64,000 nucleotides of DNA from Rhodoferax sp. (GCA_029866205.1 JARWZT010000017.1:62001-126000), one strand, 5' to 3'; shown: positions 28,769-40,009, numbered from the stretch's first letter. Made by a program: numbers and translations. Notes: a model not told the origin generated them from the sequence alone.

Positions 28769-30028
28769 ATGGCAGTCTGGGCACTCGGAATCAACCACAC
28801 CACCGCACCGCTGGACCTGCGTGGCCGGTTTGCGTTCGCCCTGGACATGATTGAGCCCCACCTTCAAGGGCTGCGTGGCTCCATGCCGCAGGCACCCGAA
28901 GCCGCCATTGTTTCCACCTGCAACCGTACCGAGATTTACTGCGCGGGCGACGAATCCCACTTGGAGCACACGCTGGCATGGCTGGCACAGTCGGGTGGGG
29001 TGTCGGTGCAGTCGCTGCGCTCACACACCTACAGCCTGACCGACAGCCAAGCCGCGCGCCACGCTTTTCGGGTGGCCAGCGGGCTCGATTCCATGGTGTT
29101 GGGCGAGCCGCAGATTTTGGGCCAACTCAAAGACGCGGTGCGCGCAGCCGATGCCGCAGGGGCCCTGGGGAGCACGCTTTCGCAGCTGTTCCAGCGCTCG
29201 TTTGCCGTGGCCAAAGAGGTACGCAGCTCGACTGAGATTGGCGCCCACTCCATCAGTATGGCCGCTGCTGCAGTGCGGCTGGCGGGGCAGTTGTTTGAAG
29301 ATCTGGCCCAGGTAAAAGTGCTGTTTGTGGGCGCAGGCGAAATGATTGACCTGTGCGCCACCCACTTTGCCGCCAAAACCCCCAAGTCCATGACGATTGC
29401 CAACCGCACGCTGGAACGCGGCGAAAAGCTGGCCGGGCGCTTTGGCGCTGAAGTCATGCACTTGGCCGACCTGCCCGAGCGCCTGCACGAGTTTGACGCC
29501 GTCATCAGTTGCACCGCCAGTACCTTGCCGATTATTGGCCTGGGTGCGGTGGAGAGGGCCCTTAAAAAACGCAAGCACCGGCCCATGTTCATGGTCGACC
29601 TGGCGGTACCCAGGGACATTGAACCCGAGGTCAAACGCCTGGGCGACGTGTATCTGTACACCGTCGATGACTTGGCCGGCGTGGTGCAAACCGCGCAGGC
29701 CAGCCGGCAGGCCGCCGTATCCCAGGCCGAAGCGATCGTGGATGCCGGAGTGCAGAGCTTTATGCACTGGGTCGACCAGCGCAACAGCGTGCCGCTGATC
29801 CAGCAGCTCAACGCGCAGGCGGACGCATGGCGGGCGGCCGAACTGGCGCGCGCGCGCAAAGCGCTGGCCAAAGGGGATGACGTCGACGCGGTGTTGGAAG
29901 CGCTGTCCAAAGGACTGACGCAAAAAATGCTGCACGGCGCCTTTGCCGAACTCCATGGCGCAGACCCCAGCGGACGCCAGCGTGCCAGCCACGCCATTGA
30001 GCACTTTTTCCTGCGCAAAGAGCGTTAG
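28769..30028 (+). CDS. hemA: Glutamyl-tRNA reductase
   Basis: First committed step of the C5 route to tetrapyrroles: reduces Glu-tRNA(Glu) to glutamate-1-semialdehyde with NADPH. The 419-residue protein has [16 protein letters not shown], the nucleophilic Cys51 in [22 protein letters not shown], the NADPH domain [12 protein letters not shown] and [12 protein letters not shown], and a C-terminal dimerisation helix region. This enzyme would also supply the corrin ring of the cobamide used by the corrinoid system near the right edge. It is followed by prfA after 114 bases with a weak terminator in between. Confidence 0.97.
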   Translation: MAVWALGINHTTAPLDLRGRFAFALDMIEPHLQGLRGSMPQAPEAAIVSTCNRTEIYCAGDESHLEHTLAWLAQSGGVSVQSLRSHTYSLTDSQAARHAFRVASGLDSMVLGEPQILGQLKDAVRAADAAGALGSTLSQLFQRSFAVAKEVRSSTEIGAHSISMAAAAVRLAGQLFEDLAQVKVLFVGAGEMIDLCATHFAAKTPKSMTIANRTLERGEKLAGRFGAEVMHLADLPERLHEFDAVISCTASTLPIIGLGAVERALKKRKHRPMFMVDLAVPRDIEPEVKRLGDVYLYTVDDLAGVVQTAQASRQAAVSQAEAIVDAGVQSFMHWVDQRNSVPLIQQLNAQADAWRAAELARARKALAKGDDVDAVLEALSKGLTQKMLHGAFAELHGADPSGRQRASHAIEHFFLRKER

Positions 30029-30043
30029 CGGCGCTCATCCGCC

Positions 30044-30064
30044 AAGCGGCCCCGTGCCGCTTTT
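30044..30064 (+). terminator. Weak terminator-like hairpin behind hemA
   Basis: AAGCGGC (30044-30050), loop CCCGT, GCCGCTT (30056-30062), then TT and G. The T-run is short, so it may only attenuate transcription into prfA. Confidence 0.45.
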
Positions 30065-30142
30065 GCCGCCCTGCCCGCGCACTGTCTGCGTCGGCGCTTT
30101 TTCGGTTATCGGCCCCAGGTCACCCCCATTGCAGTACCCCAA

Positions 30143-31240
30143 ATGAAACCTTTTCTCCGCCAACAACTGGCCCGCTACGCCGACCGGCTCGGTGAGCTGG
30201 AGTTTTTGCTCTCGCGCGAAGACATCATGAAAGACATGGCGCAATTTCTGATTCTGTCGCGCGAACACACCGAAGTCGCTGCGGTGGCCGACCGTTGGGA
30301 GCGCTACCAGCGCCGAGAATCCGACCTGGCGGCGGGCACCGAGATGCTCAAAACCGCGGAGGGCGACGCCGAGATGATGGAAATGGCGCAAGAAGAGATC
30401 GACAGCGCCAGCGCGGAACTGGCGCAGCTCGAAACCGAGCTGCAGCGCATGCTGCTGCCCAAAGACCCAGACGACGCGCGCAACGCTTTTATCGAAATAC
30501 GGGCGGGCACCGGCGGCGACGAATCCACCTTGTTCGCCGGTGACTTGGCCCGCATGTACACCCGCTACTGCGACACCCAAGGCTGGAAAACCGAAATCAT
30601 GAGCGAGTCTGGCAGCGAGCTGGGCGGCTACAAAGAAGTGGTGCTGCGGGTGGAAGGCCACAACGTCTATGGCGCGCTCAAGTTTGAGTCCGGCGGCCAC
30701 CGCGTTCAGCGCGTGCCCGTCACCGAAACCCAAGGCCGCATCCACACCAGCGCCTGCACGGTGGCGGTGTTGGCCGAGCCGGATGAACAAGAGGCCATCA
30801 AGATCAATCCGGCCGATTTGCGCATTGATACCTACCGCGCCAGTGGCGCCGGAGGCCAGCACATCAACAAAACCGACTCTGCGGTGCGGATTACCCACTT
30901 GCCCACCGGCATCGTGGCCGAATGCCAGGACGGGCGCAGCCAGCACAGCAACAAGGCCCAGGCCCTGAAAGTGCTGACTGCCCGTATCCATGAAAAAGAC
31001 CGCTCCGAGCGCGCCGCCAAAGACGCGGCCGAGCGCAAAGGTCTGATCGGCACCGGCGACCGCAGCGACCGTATCCGCACCTACAACTTTCCGCAGGGCC
31101 GCCTGACTGACCACCGCATCAATCTGACGCTCTACAAGCTGCTATCGATCATGGAGGGCGACCTCGGTGACGTGGTGGAGGCCTTGCAGGCCTACGAGGC
31201 GGCCCAGCAAATGGCGGCGCTGGAAGTGGGTCTGTCTTGA
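30143..31240 (+). CDS. prfA: Peptide chain release factor 1
   Basis: Recognises UAA and UAG stop codons and triggers peptide release. The 365-residue protein has the PEVT-like codon-recognition region, the catalytic GGQ at residues 237-239 in [19 protein letters not shown], and the C-terminal [16 protein letters not shown]...[11 protein letters not shown] typical of RF1. It follows hemA and overlaps prmC, which methylates the GGQ glutamine: a conserved hemA-prfA-prmC arrangement. Confidence 0.97.
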   Translation: MKPFLRQQLARYADRLGELEFLLSREDIMKDMAQFLILSREHTEVAAVADRWERYQRRESDLAAGTEMLKTAEGDAEMMEMAQEEIDSASAELAQLETELQRMLLPKDPDDARNAFIEIRAGTGGDESTLFAGDLARMYTRYCDTQGWKTEIMSESGSELGGYKEVVLRVEGHNVYGALKFESGGHRVQRVPVTETQGRIHTSACTVAVLAEPDEQEAIKINPADLRIDTYRASGAGGQHINKTDSAVRITHLPTGIVAECQDGRSQHSNKAQALKVLTARIHEKDRSERAAKDAAERKGLIGTGDRSDRIRTYNFPQGRLTDHRINLTLYKLLSIMEGDLGDVVEALQAYEAAQQMAALEVGLS

Positions 31241-32100
31241 CCCAGAGTGCGCCCGACCGTCCCACGCTGGCTGGCGCCTTGCGCCACGCCACCGGCTTGG
31301 GTCTGGCGCGGCTGGACGTCCACATGCTGCTGCTTCACGCGTTGGGCCGCAGCCCGCACGACCGGGCCTGGCTGCTGGCCCACGAGGGCGACGCGTTGGA
31401 CGACGCCACACAAACGGGGTTTGAAACCGCGCTGCAACGCCGCCTGCGTGGCGAGCCGCTGGCCTACATCACCGGGCACCAGGAGTTTTATGGGCTGGTT
31501 CTGCAGGTAGACCGCCGCGTGCTGTGCCCGCGCGCCGATACCGAAACCCTGGTGGACTGGGCGCTGGATCTGTTGCCCCCGGCCGCCCGCGTGCTGGACC
31601 TGGGTACTGGCAGCGGTGCCATTGCGCTGGCCATCAAACACCAGCGACCCGATGTGCAGATGCACGCACGCGACTTCAGTGCCGACGCTCTGGCTGTAGC
31701 CCAGGCCAATGCGCAGCAATTGGGGTTGGACGTGGAATTTTCACAAGGATCATGGCTTGCGGGGCTGAGCGGCCTGTTTGACACCATCGTCTCCAACCCA
31801 CCCTACATTGCCGCCGCCGACCCGCACCTGGCGGCGCTGACCCATGAACCCCTGCAAGCCCTGGCCAGTGGCGCTGACGGCTTGGACGACTTGCGCATCA
31901 TCATTCGTCAAGCGTCCGCCTGCCTGAAACATGGCGGCTGGCTGCTGCTGGAACATGGTTATGACCAGGCGCAGGCGGTGTGTGATTTGCTGCGAGGCGC
32001 CGGGTTTACGGCAGTGCAATCGCGGCCCGACTTGGCCGGCATTGCACGCTGCAGCGGCGGGCGTTGGCCGGGTCGCGGGCTGACTGAAACCGCCACTTGA
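31237..32100 (+). CDS. prmC: Release factor glutamine N5-methyltransferase
   Basis: SAM-dependent methyltransferase that modifies the GGQ glutamine of RF1 and RF2. In the 287-residue protein the N-terminal helical domain is followed by the SAM site [15 protein letters not shown] (about 124-138) and the NPPY motif in SNPPYIAA (Asn187). The apparent start is a TTG at 31237 overlapping the prfA stop as TTGA, which implies translational coupling. No better ATG lies nearby. Confidence 0.94.
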   Translation: MTQSAPDRPTLAGALRHATGLGLARLDVHMLLLHALGRSPHDRAWLLAHEGDALDDATQTGFETALQRRLRGEPLAYITGHQEFYGLVLQVDRRVLCPRADTETLVDWALDLLPPAARVLDLGTGSGAIALAIKHQRPDVQMHARDFSADALAVAQANAQQLGLDVEFSQGSWLAGLSGLFDTIVSNPPYIAAADPHLAALTHEPLQALASGADGLDDLRIIIRQASACLKHGGWLLLEHGYDQAQAVCDLLRGAGFTAVQSRPDLAGIARCSGGRWPGRGLTETAT

Positions 32101-32162
32101 CCCCGCTTGCACCACCACCCGGCACCTGAATTGCCCCTTTTTCACCTTTCCCCGGACACCCC

Positions 32163-32504
32163 ATGCCCCACGCCCTGCCCGCTTGCCCCCAATGCACTTT
32201 AGAAAATACCTACGCCGACGGGGACAACCTGGTCTGCGCCGATTGCGGCTTTGAGTGGCCCGCCCTGGCCGCTGCTGCGCTCGAAGAAGCCGACACTGTG
32301 GTCAAAGACGCCAACGGACAGGTGCTTCAAGACGGCGACGCGGTGGTACTGATCAAGGACCTGAAGGTCAAAGGCTCGTCCACCGTGCTGAAAATGGGCA
32401 CCAAGGTCAAAAGCATCCGACTGGTGGGCGGCGACCACGAAGTGGACTGCAAGATGGATGGCGGCAGCTTTATGCTGAAGGCCTGCTTTTTGAAGAAGGC
32501 TTGA
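32163..32504 (+). CDS. yjdM: YjdM/PhnA-family zinc-ribbon protein
   Basis: A 113-residue protein with an N-terminal zinc ribbon (CPQC at residues 8-11, CADC at 25-28) and a C-terminal SH3-like domain with DGDAVVLIKDLKVKGSS and GGDHEVDCKMDGGSFMLKACFLKKA. This is the YjdM (formerly PhnA) family, which despite its old name is not shown to act in phosphonate use. It follows prmC by 62 bases and is convergent with leuA. Confidence 0.92.
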   Translation: MPHALPACPQCTLENTYADGDNLVCADCGFEWPALAAAALEEADTVVKDANGQVLQDGDAVVLIKDLKVKGSSTVLKMGTKVKSIRLVGGDHEVDCKMDGGSFMLKACFLKKA

Positions 32505-32517
32505 GGCAACCGCCTCA

Positions 32518-34245
32518 TCAAGCCAACGCCGCTTCCTGCCCAGCCTTCGCCACTGCCGCCCCCTGCGGCACCAAGCCCAGCCGGTTCACTCCACTCACCA
32601 ACGCCTTGATGGACGCAGTGACGATGTTGTGGTCTAGGCCGACGCCGAATCGGTCGGGGGAATCGGAGGCCTCAGCGCTGAGTTCCATGAAGGCGCAGGC
32701 CTGGGCGTCGCCGCCATGGGCGCTGCCTTTGGTGGAGCGTTCTTCAAAGCTGCGCACCTGCAGGTCCAGACCCAGGGTTTGCAGGGCGTGTACTGCGGCG
32801 TCGATGGGGCCGTTGCCATAGCCTTGCAGGGTGTGACGCATACCGGCGGCGTCCACCGTAAGGCGGATACCCTGTCCGGTGGCCTCGTGCGGGTGATCCG
32901 TCAACTGGTAGCCGACGTAGCGCAGGGGCACCGCGCTGTCCAGGTACGTGCTGGAGAACAGCGCCCAGATGTCTTGGGCGCTCATTTCGCCACCGTGCTG
33001 GTCGGTGTAGTTTTGCACCTCCCCCGAAAACTCGACCTGCAGGCGCCGGGGCATGACCACGCCGAACTCGGCCTCCAGCAAATACGCCACACCGCCTTTG
33101 CCCGACTGGCTGTTGACACGGATGATGGAGTCGTAGGTGCGGCCCAGATCAGCCGGGTCGATGGGCAGGTAGGGCACGTTCCACAGGCCGTTTTTGTCGA
33201 GCGCGGAAAAGCCTTTTTTGATGGCGTCCTGGTGCGAGCCACTGAACGCGGTAAACACCAAATCGCCCACATAGGGGTGGCGCGGGTGAATGGGCAGCTG
33301 GTTGCAGTGCTCCACGGTGCGCGCCACGGCGTTGATGTCCGAAAAGTTGAGGCCGGGGTGCACGCCCTGGGTGTAAAGATTGAGCGCCAGGGTGACGATG
33401 TCCACGTTACCGGTGCGCTCCCCATTGCCAAACAGGCAGCCTTCCACCCGGTCGGCACCCGCCATGATGCCGAGTTCGGCAGCGGCCACGGCCGTGCCAC
33501 GGTCGTTGTGCGGGTGCAGGCTCAAGATGATGCTGTCCCGGCGCGCCAGGTTACGGTGCATCCATTCGACCTGGTCGGCGTAGATATTGGGAGTGGCCAC
33601 CTCCACAGTAGCGGGCAAATTCAGAATCACCTTGTTGGTGGGCGTGGCGCCCCACACGGCAGTGACGGCGTCGCACACTTCCTTGGCAAATTCCAACTCG
33701 GTGCTTGTGAACAGCTCGGGGCTGTATTGCAGCACCCATTCGGTCTCAGGATGCGCGGCGGCCAACTGCTGGATCAGGGTGACGGCCTCCACCGCCATCT
33801 GCACCACCTCAGGCTTGCTCATGTTGAACACCACGTCGCGAAACAGAGGCGCCGTGGCGTTGTACACGTGCACGATGACGCGTCGGGCGCCCACCACCGA
33901 CTCAAAGGTGCGGCGAATCAGGTGCTCGCGCGCCTGGGTCAGCACCTCAATCGTCACGTCGGCAGGCACATGGCCCTCGTCCACCAAGGCGCGCACAAAG
34001 TCAAAGTCAGTTTGCGAGGCACTGGGGAAACCCACTTCGATTTCTTTGAAGCCCACCGCGCAGGCGGTGCGAAACATGCGCATCTTGCGCTCCAGGTTCA
34101 TAGGCTCAAACAGGCTCTGGTTGCCATCGCGCAGGTCCGTGCTCATCCAGATAGGGGGCGTGGTGATGGTGCGGCTGGGCCACTGGCGGTCGGGCAAATG
34201 GATTGCGGGGAACGCCTGGTATTTGGTAGCGGGTTGCGAGAGCAT
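32518..34245 (-). CDS. leuA: 2-Isopropylmalate synthase (long form)
   Basis: Condenses acetyl-CoA with 2-ketoisovalerate in the first step of leucine synthesis. The 575-residue protein has the TIM-barrel landmarks [29 protein letters not shown] and [17 protein letters not shown], and a C-terminal regulatory LeuA domain (about 440-575) for leucine feedback. Length and N-terminus ([20 protein letters not shown]) place it with the longer LeuA type found in actinobacteria and many beta/alphaproteobacteria. No leuBCD genes are near. The 173-base upstream region shows no leucine-rich leader peptide. Confidence 0.96.
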   Translation of the reverse strand: MLSQPATKYQAFPAIHLPDRQWPSRTITTPPIWMSTDLRDGNQSLFEPMNLERKMRMFRTACAVGFKEIEVGFPSASQTDFDFVRALVDEGHVPADVTIEVLTQAREHLIRRTFESVVGARRVIVHVYNATAPLFRDVVFNMSKPEVVQMAVEAVTLIQQLAAAHPETEWVLQYSPELFTSTELEFAKEVCDAVTAVWGATPTNKVILNLPATVEVATPNIYADQVEWMHRNLARRDSIILSLHPHNDRGTAVAAAELGIMAGADRVEGCLFGNGERTGNVDIVTLALNLYTQGVHPGLNFSDINAVARTVEHCNQLPIHPRHPYVGDLVFTAFSGSHQDAIKKGFSALDKNGLWNVPYLPIDPADLGRTYDSIIRVNSQSGKGGVAYLLEAEFGVVMPRRLQVEFSGEVQNYTDQHGGEMSAQDIWALFSSTYLDSAVPLRYVGYQLTDHPHEATGQGIRLTVDAAGMRHTLQGYGNGPIDAAVHALQTLGLDLQVRSFEERSTKGSAHGGDAQACAFMELSAEASDSPDRFGVGLDHNIVTASIKALVSGVNRLGLVPQGAAVAKAGQEAALA

Positions 34246-34418
34246 GAAAACCTTTGGGTCGAAATAGCGGGATCAACACCAATCTTACGCAAAACCGCAG
34301 GACAGAAGATTGCGAAGTTTCCAAGCTTTGGCCAAATCACGCAATTAAATGGCTCAATATTCCCGTCAGGCGCAAAAAAGCATGGATCAGACGCCCTGGG
34401 GCGCAAGCCCCTCAAATC

Positions 34419-34700
34419 TCAACCAATCACCGACCACCCCGCATGCCGGTTCACCTTGTTGTTCTCGTACTCCCACACAGTGCCACAGCGTTCGCAGGTG
34501 TATTTGGTAATGGTCACCGAGCCATGGCGGTGCGCAACTGTTCGGTGGGTGCCCTGAATGAGCTCGGGGTGGCCCTTGGCGCGACGCCAATTTTGTTGGA
34601 CCCCAGCGCAAGATTCGCACAGGGTGGAGGGCGTGGCCGTGGGCTGGGGCATCGTGTTTTCAGTCATGGAGAGCGCTTTGCGGGAAGTGTTTGGCCCCAT
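34419..34700 (-). CDS. Small zinc-ribbon-like protein of unknown function
   Basis: Up to 93 residues, not recognised. Two CxxC pairs, LCESC in the N-terminal third and YTCERCGTVWEY near the C-terminus, would make a zinc ribbon. The start is uncertain: ATG at 34700, or ATG at 34667 (MTENTMPQ), and neither has a clear ribosome-binding site. It sits alone between leuA and an FKBP gene, both on the same strand. A direct repeat TGGAACACG twice lies directly upstream of 34700. Confidence 0.6.
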   Translation of the reverse strand: MGPNTSRKALSMTENTMPQPTATPSTLCESCAGVQQNWRRAKGHPELIQGTHRTVAHRHGSVTITKYTCERCGTVWEYENNKVNRHAGWSVIG

Positions 34701-34751
34701 TGGAACACGTGGAACACGTGATCTCGCTACCCCCTCTTGGTCGCCTGCCGG

Positions 34752-35228
34752 TCAGTGGTGGTGGCCGTGCGCGCCGTGCACGTGGCCATGGGCCACTTCT
34801 TCTTCCGACGCAGCGCGCACTTCCAATACATGCACGTTAAAGCGCAGGGCTTGCCCCGCCAGCGGGTGGTTGCCGTCGAGCATCACCTGGTCGCCCTTGA
34901 TCTTGAGCACGGTAAACGGCCGGGTGTGGCCTTGGGAGTCCTGGCCCTCAATCTGACCGCCCACCTTCACGCCGGGGGGAAACTGGCTTTTGGGGATGGT
35001 TTGCAGCAAGCCCTCATCGCGCGGGCCAAAAGCATCTTCCACAGACAATTCAACCATCGCCTTGAAGCCAACGTCCTGGCCTTCGAGGGCTTCTTCCACC
35101 TTGGGAAACACATTGCCATAGCCGCCGTGCAAATAGGCCATGGGTTCTTTGCTTTCTTCAAGCACTTTGCCTTGGCTGTTGGCGACCTTGTAGTGCAAGG
35201 TGACGGCGCTGTCTTTGGTGATTTTCAT
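34752..35228 (-). CDS. slyD: FKBP-type peptidyl-prolyl isomerase, SlyD-like
   Basis: A 158-residue cytoplasmic FKBP with an IF (insert-in-flap) chaperone domain. MKITKDSAVTLHYKVANSQG, PMAYLHGGYGNVFPKVEEAL, EDAFGPRDEGLLQTIPKSQF and DGNHPLAGQALRFNVHVLEV are the SlyD blocks. The C-terminus is His-rich (HGHVHGAHGHHH), as in SlyD, where it binds nickel and other metals. The start at 35228 gives the family N-terminus. It is divergent from grxD. Confidence 0.93.
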   Translation of the reverse strand: MKITKDSAVTLHYKVANSQGKVLEESKEPMAYLHGGYGNVFPKVEEALEGQDVGFKAMVELSVEDAFGPRDEGLLQTIPKSQFPPGVKVGGQIEGQDSQGHTRPFTVLKIKGDQVMLDGNHPLAGQALRFNVHVLEVRAASEEEVAHGHVHGAHGHHH

Positions 35229-35381
35229 AGGGGTTTCCGGTGGATGGGTGAAATAGCGAAGTCCCGCATTATCTGAAAAAACCCTGCTGCCTTTGCCAGA
35301 TGTTGCCCGAGGCAGGCGACCGTCCACCTGAAAGTGAAATAATCCAAGCTGTTTTGAATTTACCCAACAAAGGACTTCCCG

Positions 35382-35711
35382 ATGAGCGACGCACAACAAC
35401 GCATTGACACCTTGGTCAAAACCAACGAAGTGGTCTTGTTCATGAAGGGCAATGCCAGCTTTCCCCAATGCGGCTTTTCAGGCCGGGCTATTCAGATTCT
35501 CAAGGCTTGTGGCATGGACACCAAGGCCGTGAAAACCGTCAACGTGCTCGAAGATGACGGAATCCGCCAGGGCATCAAGGAATACAGCAACTGGCCCACT
35601 ATTCCACAGCTCTACGTCAAAGGCGAGTTCATCGGCGGCTCCGACATCATGATGGAAATGTACGAATCTGGTGAACTGGTGCAAGCTTTGGGAACCAAGC
35701 CTGCCGCCTGA
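35382..35711 (+). CDS. grxD: Monothiol glutaredoxin (CGFS type)
   Basis: A 109-residue Grx4-type protein that binds and transfers a glutathione-ligated 2Fe-2S cluster. The CGFS motif is at residues 30-33 (SFPQCGFSGRAIQIL); WPTIPQLYVKGEFIGGSDIMMEM holds the glutathione-binding TVP-like turn. AAAGGA before the ATG at 35382 is a good ribosome-binding site. In relatives grxD often follows prmC directly; here yjdM, leuA, the zinc-ribbon gene and slyD lie in between. Confidence 0.96.
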   Translation: MSDAQQRIDTLVKTNEVVLFMKGNASFPQCGFSGRAIQILKACGMDTKAVKTVNVLEDDGIRQGIKEYSNWPTIPQLYVKGEFIGGSDIMMEMYESGELVQALGTKPAA

Positions 35712-35733
35712 CCCTGGCGAATGCGTCCGCCGC

Positions 35734-36384
35734 TCAAGCGGCGTTCTGCCAATTGCGCTGCGCAGCCAGCACGGCGGCGGGGTAGGGTCTCAACCCGCGT
35801 GAGCCGTTGTAGCGGCCCAACGCCATGAACACGTCACCTTTTTCACGGTCCAGGTAGTGCCGCAAAATCACGCAACCAAAGCGCAAATTGGGCTGGAGGC
35901 GAAACAGCACGCTGTCATCTCCTGACCCAATCACCCGCGTCCAAAATGGCATGACTTGCATGTAACCACGGGCGCCCGCGCTGCTCACCGCGTGTTTCCT
36001 GAAATTGCTCTCGACCTGGATCAGCCCCATAACAAGCGATACGTCCAGCCCCGCACGCTTGCTCTCGTACCAGACGGTTTGCAAAAAATCCTGCCAGTCG
36101 TCGACCTCGGGGCGACGCCCCTTGAGCCGACCTTGTGTACTTTGCAACCAGTTCTGGTAGCGCATTTGGGCCTGCGCATGGGGAAATTCGGGCACGGGCG
36201 GCGCGGCATTGCGCACCGCTGCGCTCAAGGCCGAGCGCACCGAGTCGATCAGCGGCTCTTCCAACTGCCCACCGGCATGCGCCGCGCCCGCGCAAAAAAA
36301 CAAAATGGGCGAGGCCAGCAGCGCCGGGGCGGCCGACACGCCGCGCAGAAAAGCGCGCCGCGTGGAGCCTGCGCCGGCCTGCAC
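35734..36384 (-). CDS. Lytic murein transglycosylase with Tat signal
   Basis: A 216-residue SLT-domain protein that would cleave peptidoglycan glycan strands with anhydro-muramyl ends. The N-terminus has a twin-arginine signal, STRRAFLRG, followed by a hydrophobic stretch ending AHA. The catalytic Glu is in GLIQVESNFRKHAVSSAGARGYMQVMPFW, read here as IQVESNF plus GARGYMQVMP, with ALGRYNGS near the end. It starts 8 bases past the proS stop and is probably cotranscribed with it. Tat export of such an enzyme is less common than Sec export. Confidence 0.9.
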   Translation of the reverse strand: MQAGAGSTRRAFLRGVSAAPALLASPILFFCAGAAHAGGQLEEPLIDSVRSALSAAVRNAAPPVPEFPHAQAQMRYQNWLQSTQGRLKGRRPEVDDWQDFLQTVWYESKRAGLDVSLVMGLIQVESNFRKHAVSSAGARGYMQVMPFWTRVIGSGDDSVLFRLQPNLRFGCVILRHYLDREKGDVFMALGRYNGSRGLRPYPAAVLAAQRNWQNAA

Positions 36385-36392
36385 CTTTTCCC

Positions 36393-38135
36393 CTAGACGC
36401 GGATGCGCGAGCGCACCAAAGCGGCGATCTCGCCCAGCGGCACACTGGTAGCTGCAGCATCGCGGCGGTGCTGGTATTCAACCATTCCGTCTTTCAGGCC
36501 CCGGTCGCCCAAGGTAACGCGGTGCGGCACGCCAATAAGCTCCCAGTCGGCGAACATGGCGCCCGGGCGCTCGTTGCGATCGTCCAGGATCACGTCCACA
36601 CCGGCGGCCAGCAGGTCGGCGTAAAGCGCCTCGGCTGCCGCCTTCACTTCGGGAAAACGGTCTGGGCTGATCGGGCACAGGGCCACGGTGAAGGGCGCTA
36701 ATGCATCGGGCCAGATAATTCCGCGCGCGTCGTGGTTTTGCTCAATGGCAGCCGCCGGCAAGCGGGTAATACCAATGCCGTAACAGCCCATTTCCATGGG
36801 TTGGGGCTTGCCGTTGACGTCCAAAAAGGTGGCGTTCATGGCCTGGCTGTACTTGGTGCCCAGGTAAAAAATATGGCCTACCTCGATACCCCGCTCAATG
36901 GCCAGCACGCCGGCACCATCGGGCGATGCATCGCCAGCTACGACGTTGCGGATATCCGCCACAACATCAGGCTCGGGCAGATCGCGGCCCCAGTTCACAC
37001 CGGCAATGTGAAAGTCGGGCACGTTTGCCCCACAAATCCAGTCGCTCATCAGCGCGACTTCGCGGTCGGCCACGACGCGCAAGGGCTTTTTCAGTCCGAC
37101 CGGGCCCAAATATCCAGGCTCACAGCCAAAGTGGGCGTCAATCTCGGCCAGCGTGGCAAATCGGAAGTCTGACAGCCCTGGAATTTTGCCGACCTTGACC
37201 TCGTTCATGCTGCGATCACCGCGAATCAGCAAAAGCCAGACCTGGGACTTGACAATTGCACCGGCGGCATCCCGCTCGTCGGTGGCAACCACCAACGACT
37301 TGAGCGAACTCTCCAAGGGCAGACCCAGATACTCGGCCACGTCAACACAGGTGCTTTTGCCCGGGGTGGCGACTTGGGACATTGGCGCTGCAGGCGCGGC
37401 GCGCGGACCGGTCTGCGCCAGCGCTTCGGCTTTTTCCATATTGGCCGCGTACTCACTCCCAGTGGAATAAACGATGGCGTCCTCGCCGGTGGCGGCAATC
37501 ACCTGGAACTCTTCGCTCAAATCGCCACCGATGGCGCCACTGTCGGCGGCCACAGCGCGATACGTCAGCCCAAAACGATCAAATATCCGGCGATACGCCA
37601 ATGCCATCACCTGATAGCTGGCCTTGGCGGACGCTACGTCGCGGTCGAAGCTATAGGCATCCTTCATGGTGAACTCGCGCCCCCGAAGCAAGCCAAAACG
37701 CGGGCGGCGTTCGTCTCGGAACTTGGTCTGAATCTGGTAAAAATTCTTGGGCAATTGCTTGTAGCTTTTGATTTCCTGGCGGGCAATGTCGGTGACCACC
37801 TCTTCGCTGGTGGGCTGTACCACGTAGTCACGGTCGTGCCGATCTTTGATCCGCAGGAGCTCCGGGCCCATCTTGTCAAAGCGGCCGGTTTCTTGCCACA
37901 GTTCGGCGGGCTGCACCACCGGCATGCTCAGTTCAATGGCGCCGGCTCGGTTCATTTCCTCGCGCACGATGGCCTCCACCTTGCGGATCACCCGCAGGCC
38001 CATGGGCATGTAACTGTAGATACCTGCGCCTAACTTTTTGACCATCCCAGCGCGCATCATCAGCTGGTGGCTAGGCACTTCCGCATCGGCGGGTGCCTCT
38101 TTGAGCGTGGAGATCAGAAATTGGGAAGCTTTCAT
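36393..38135 (-). CDS. proS: Prolyl-tRNA synthetase (bacterial type, with editing domain)
   Basis: Class II synthetase that charges tRNA-Pro. The 580-residue protein has [15 protein letters not shown], the motif 2 region [17 protein letters not shown], an inserted YbaK-like editing domain (about 225-390; [26 protein letters not shown]), motif 3 ([20 protein letters not shown]) and the anticodon-binding domain. ATG at 38135 gives the family N-terminus; the frame to 38159 adds eight odd residues. It is divergent from rppH and followed closely by the lytic transglycosylase gene. Confidence 0.97.
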   Translation of the reverse strand: MKASQFLISTLKEAPADAEVPSHQLMMRAGMVKKLGAGIYSYMPMGLRVIRKVEAIVREEMNRAGAIELSMPVVQPAELWQETGRFDKMGPELLRIKDRHDRDYVVQPTSEEVVTDIARQEIKSYKQLPKNFYQIQTKFRDERRPRFGLLRGREFTMKDAYSFDRDVASAKASYQVMALAYRRIFDRFGLTYRAVAADSGAIGGDLSEEFQVIAATGEDAIVYSTGSEYAANMEKAEALAQTGPRAAPAAPMSQVATPGKSTCVDVAEYLGLPLESSLKSLVVATDERDAAGAIVKSQVWLLLIRGDRSMNEVKVGKIPGLSDFRFATLAEIDAHFGCEPGYLGPVGLKKPLRVVADREVALMSDWICGANVPDFHIAGVNWGRDLPEPDVVADIRNVVAGDASPDGAGVLAIERGIEVGHIFYLGTKYSQAMNATFLDVNGKPQPMEMGCYGIGITRLPAAAIEQNHDARGIIWPDALAPFTVALCPISPDRFPEVKAAAEALYADLLAAGVDVILDDRNERPGAMFADWELIGVPHRVTLGDRGLKDGMVEYQHRRDAAATSVPLGEIAALVRSRIRV

Positions 38136-38238
38136 GCGGGTACTCGTAAAACAGCGCAAATGGCGGTGTGAGGGGCCTTAGACGCGGCGGCGGCTTGCCG
38201 TGCATAATGGCCCAAGTTTAAAAATTTGGGGTTTGATT

Positions 38239-38820
38239 ATGCTTGACCGGGACGGCTTTCGGCCCAACGTCGGCATCGTCCTGCTCAACCAGAAAAATCA
38301 GGTTTTTTGGGGCAAACGCATACGTACCCACTCGTGGCAGTTCCCGCAAGGTGGCATTGACCGGGGCGAAACCCCCGAGCAAGCCATGTTCCGCGAGCTG
38401 CACGAAGAAGTGGGGCTCCAGCCGGAGCACGTTGCCATCGTTGCCCGAACCCGAGACTGGTTGCGGTACGAGGTGCCGGACCGCTACATCCGCCGCGATG
38501 CGCGCGGACACTACAAAGGACAAAAACAGATTTGGTTTTTGCTCCAACTCACCGGTTTTGACTGGCACCTGAACCTGCGCGCCACCGAGCACCCGGAGTT
38601 TGACGCTTGGCGTTGGAACGACTATTGGGTGCCGCTGGAATCGGTCGTCGATTTCAAACGTGGCGTGTATGAAATGGCGCTGACCGAACTGTCACGCTAT
38701 TTGCCGCGACCCGATCTGCGCGTGCGCTCGTCGCAGGCGGATCTGCGTGGATCGGCCAGCGGTGACCAAGTACCTGCGCAGGCTGAAACACCCGAACCAG
38801 GACCCGATCCAACGCAGTAA
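38239..38820 (+). CDS. rppH: RNA pyrophosphohydrolase
   Basis: Nudix hydrolase that removes pyrophosphate from mRNA 5' ends and so starts RNase E-dependent decay. The 193-residue protein begins [17 protein letters not shown], has [13 protein letters not shown] followed by the RELHEEVGL part of the Nudix box, and [11 protein letters not shown] and [17 protein letters not shown] as in RppH. The C-terminal 35 residues are low-complexity. ATG at 38239 is preferred over 38200 on family grounds. It lies between divergent proS and convergent proB. Confidence 0.94.
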   Translation: MLDRDGFRPNVGIVLLNQKNQVFWGKRIRTHSWQFPQGGIDRGETPEQAMFRELHEEVGLQPEHVAIVARTRDWLRYEVPDRYIRRDARGHYKGQKQIWFLLQLTGFDWHLNLRATEHPEFDAWRWNDYWVPLESVVDFKRGVYEMALTELSRYLPRPDLRVRSSQADLRGSASGDQVPAQAETPEPGPDPTQ

Positions 38821-38872
38821 TACCTGCAGGGTGAGGCTGCGCCCAGCCTGGCGTGCGCTCCCGAAGACCGTC

Positions 38873-40009
38873 TTACCGCATCAACACGAGGTTGTCGCGG
38901 TGCAGCATCTCCGGCTCTGCCGCGTAGCCCAGCAAAGTCTCAAATTCGGATGAGGGCTTGCGGCAGAGCAAGCGCGCTTCCGCACTGGAGTAGTTGGCCA
39001 GACCGCGGGCAATTTCAAGTCCGGAAGGGTCGCGCACACCAATCACATCACCGCGCGAAAAATCGCCCTCCACCTGCACCATGCCAATGGGCAGAAGGCT
39101 TTTTCCTTCGTCTCGCACTTTGGCAGCCGCACCCGCGTCGACCACCACGGCGCCGCGCATTTGCAAATGATCGGCCATCCATTGCTTGCGTGCCTGGGTT
39201 TTTTGGGTCGGTGCCACCAGCAAGGTGCCAATGGCTTCGCCCCGACTCAGGCGGATCAATGCATCGGGCTCGCGGCCCCAGGCGATGACGGTAGAGGCGC
39301 CAGAACCCGCCGCGCGTTTGGCCGCCAGTATCTTGGTGATCATGCCGCCGCGACCCAGGCTGCTGCCCGCCCCCCCCGCCATGACTTCGAGTGCCGGGTC
39401 GCCGGCCTGCGCCTGGTCGACAAAGCGCGCAGACGCGTCTTTGCGGGGATCAGCGGTAAACAGGCCTTTTTGGTCCGTCAGAATGACCAAAGCGTCCGCC
39501 TCGACCAAGTTCGCTACAAGCGCGCCGAGCGTGTCGTTGTCACCAAACTTGATCTCGTCATTGACCACGGTGTCGTTCTCGTTGATCACTGGCACCACAC
39601 CGAGCTTGAGCAGCGTAAGTAAGGTGGATCGGGCGTTCAGGTAGCGTTCGCGGTCGGCCAGATCGGCGTGCGTAAGCAGCACCTGCGCACTGCCCAGGCC
39701 GCTTTCGCGCAGCTTGGTCTCATACATCTGCGCCAAGCCCATTTGACCCACGGCAGCCGCCGCCTGCAGCTCATGGATCGCGCTGGGTCGGTTGGTCCAG
39801 CCCAGACGTTTCATGCCTTCGGCAATGGCACCGCTGGAAACCATGATGATTTCAGTACCGGCCCGCACCAACTGGGCCATCTGCCGGCACCATTCACCAA
39901 TCGCCGCCTCGTCCAGGCCCCGGCCCTCGTTCGTCACAAGGCTGGAGCCCACTTTGACGACAACACGCTTGGCGTCGCGCAGCACGGTAGAAGATGGGGT
40001 GTACGTCAT
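38873..40009 (-). CDS. proB: Glutamate 5-kinase
   Basis: Phosphorylates glutamate in the first step of proline synthesis. The 378-residue protein has an amino-acid kinase domain ([58 protein letters not shown]-like [16 protein letters not shown]) and a C-terminal PUA domain (about 285-370). Feedback inhibition by proline is a family property. It follows obgE on the minus strand by 58 bases, the rplU-rpmA-obgE-proB order common in Burkholderiales. Confidence 0.96.
   Translation of the reverse strand: MTYTPSSTVLRDAKRVVVKVGSSLVTNEGRGLDEAAIGEWCRQMAQLVRAGTEIIMVSSGAIAEGMKRLGWTNRPSAIHELQAAAAVGQMGLAQMYETKLRESGLGSAQVLLTHADLADRERYLNARSTLLTLLKLGVVPVINENDTVVNDEIKFGDNDTLGALVANLVEADALVILTDQKGLFTADPRKDASARFVDQAQAGDPALEVMAGGAGSSLGRGGMITKILAAKRAAGSGASTVIAWGREPDALIRLSRGEAIGTLLVAPTQKTQARKQWMADHLQMRGAVVVDAGAAAKVRDEGKSLLPIGMVQVEGDFSRGDVIGVRDPSGLEIARGLANYSSAEARLLCRKPSSEFETLLGYAAEPEMLHRDNLVLMR

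Noticed and set aside
34246-34418. Possible leucine leader peptide before leuA
   Set aside because: No short frame with a run of Leu codons and no attenuator hairpin pair was found.
32716-34557. 613-codon plus-strand open frame opposite leuA
   Set aside because: Shadow of leuA codon usage; no recognisable motifs.
34701-34720. Direct repeat TGGAACACG x2 before the small zinc-ribbon gene
   Set aside because: Only two copies of nine bases; no further structure, so not listed as an element.
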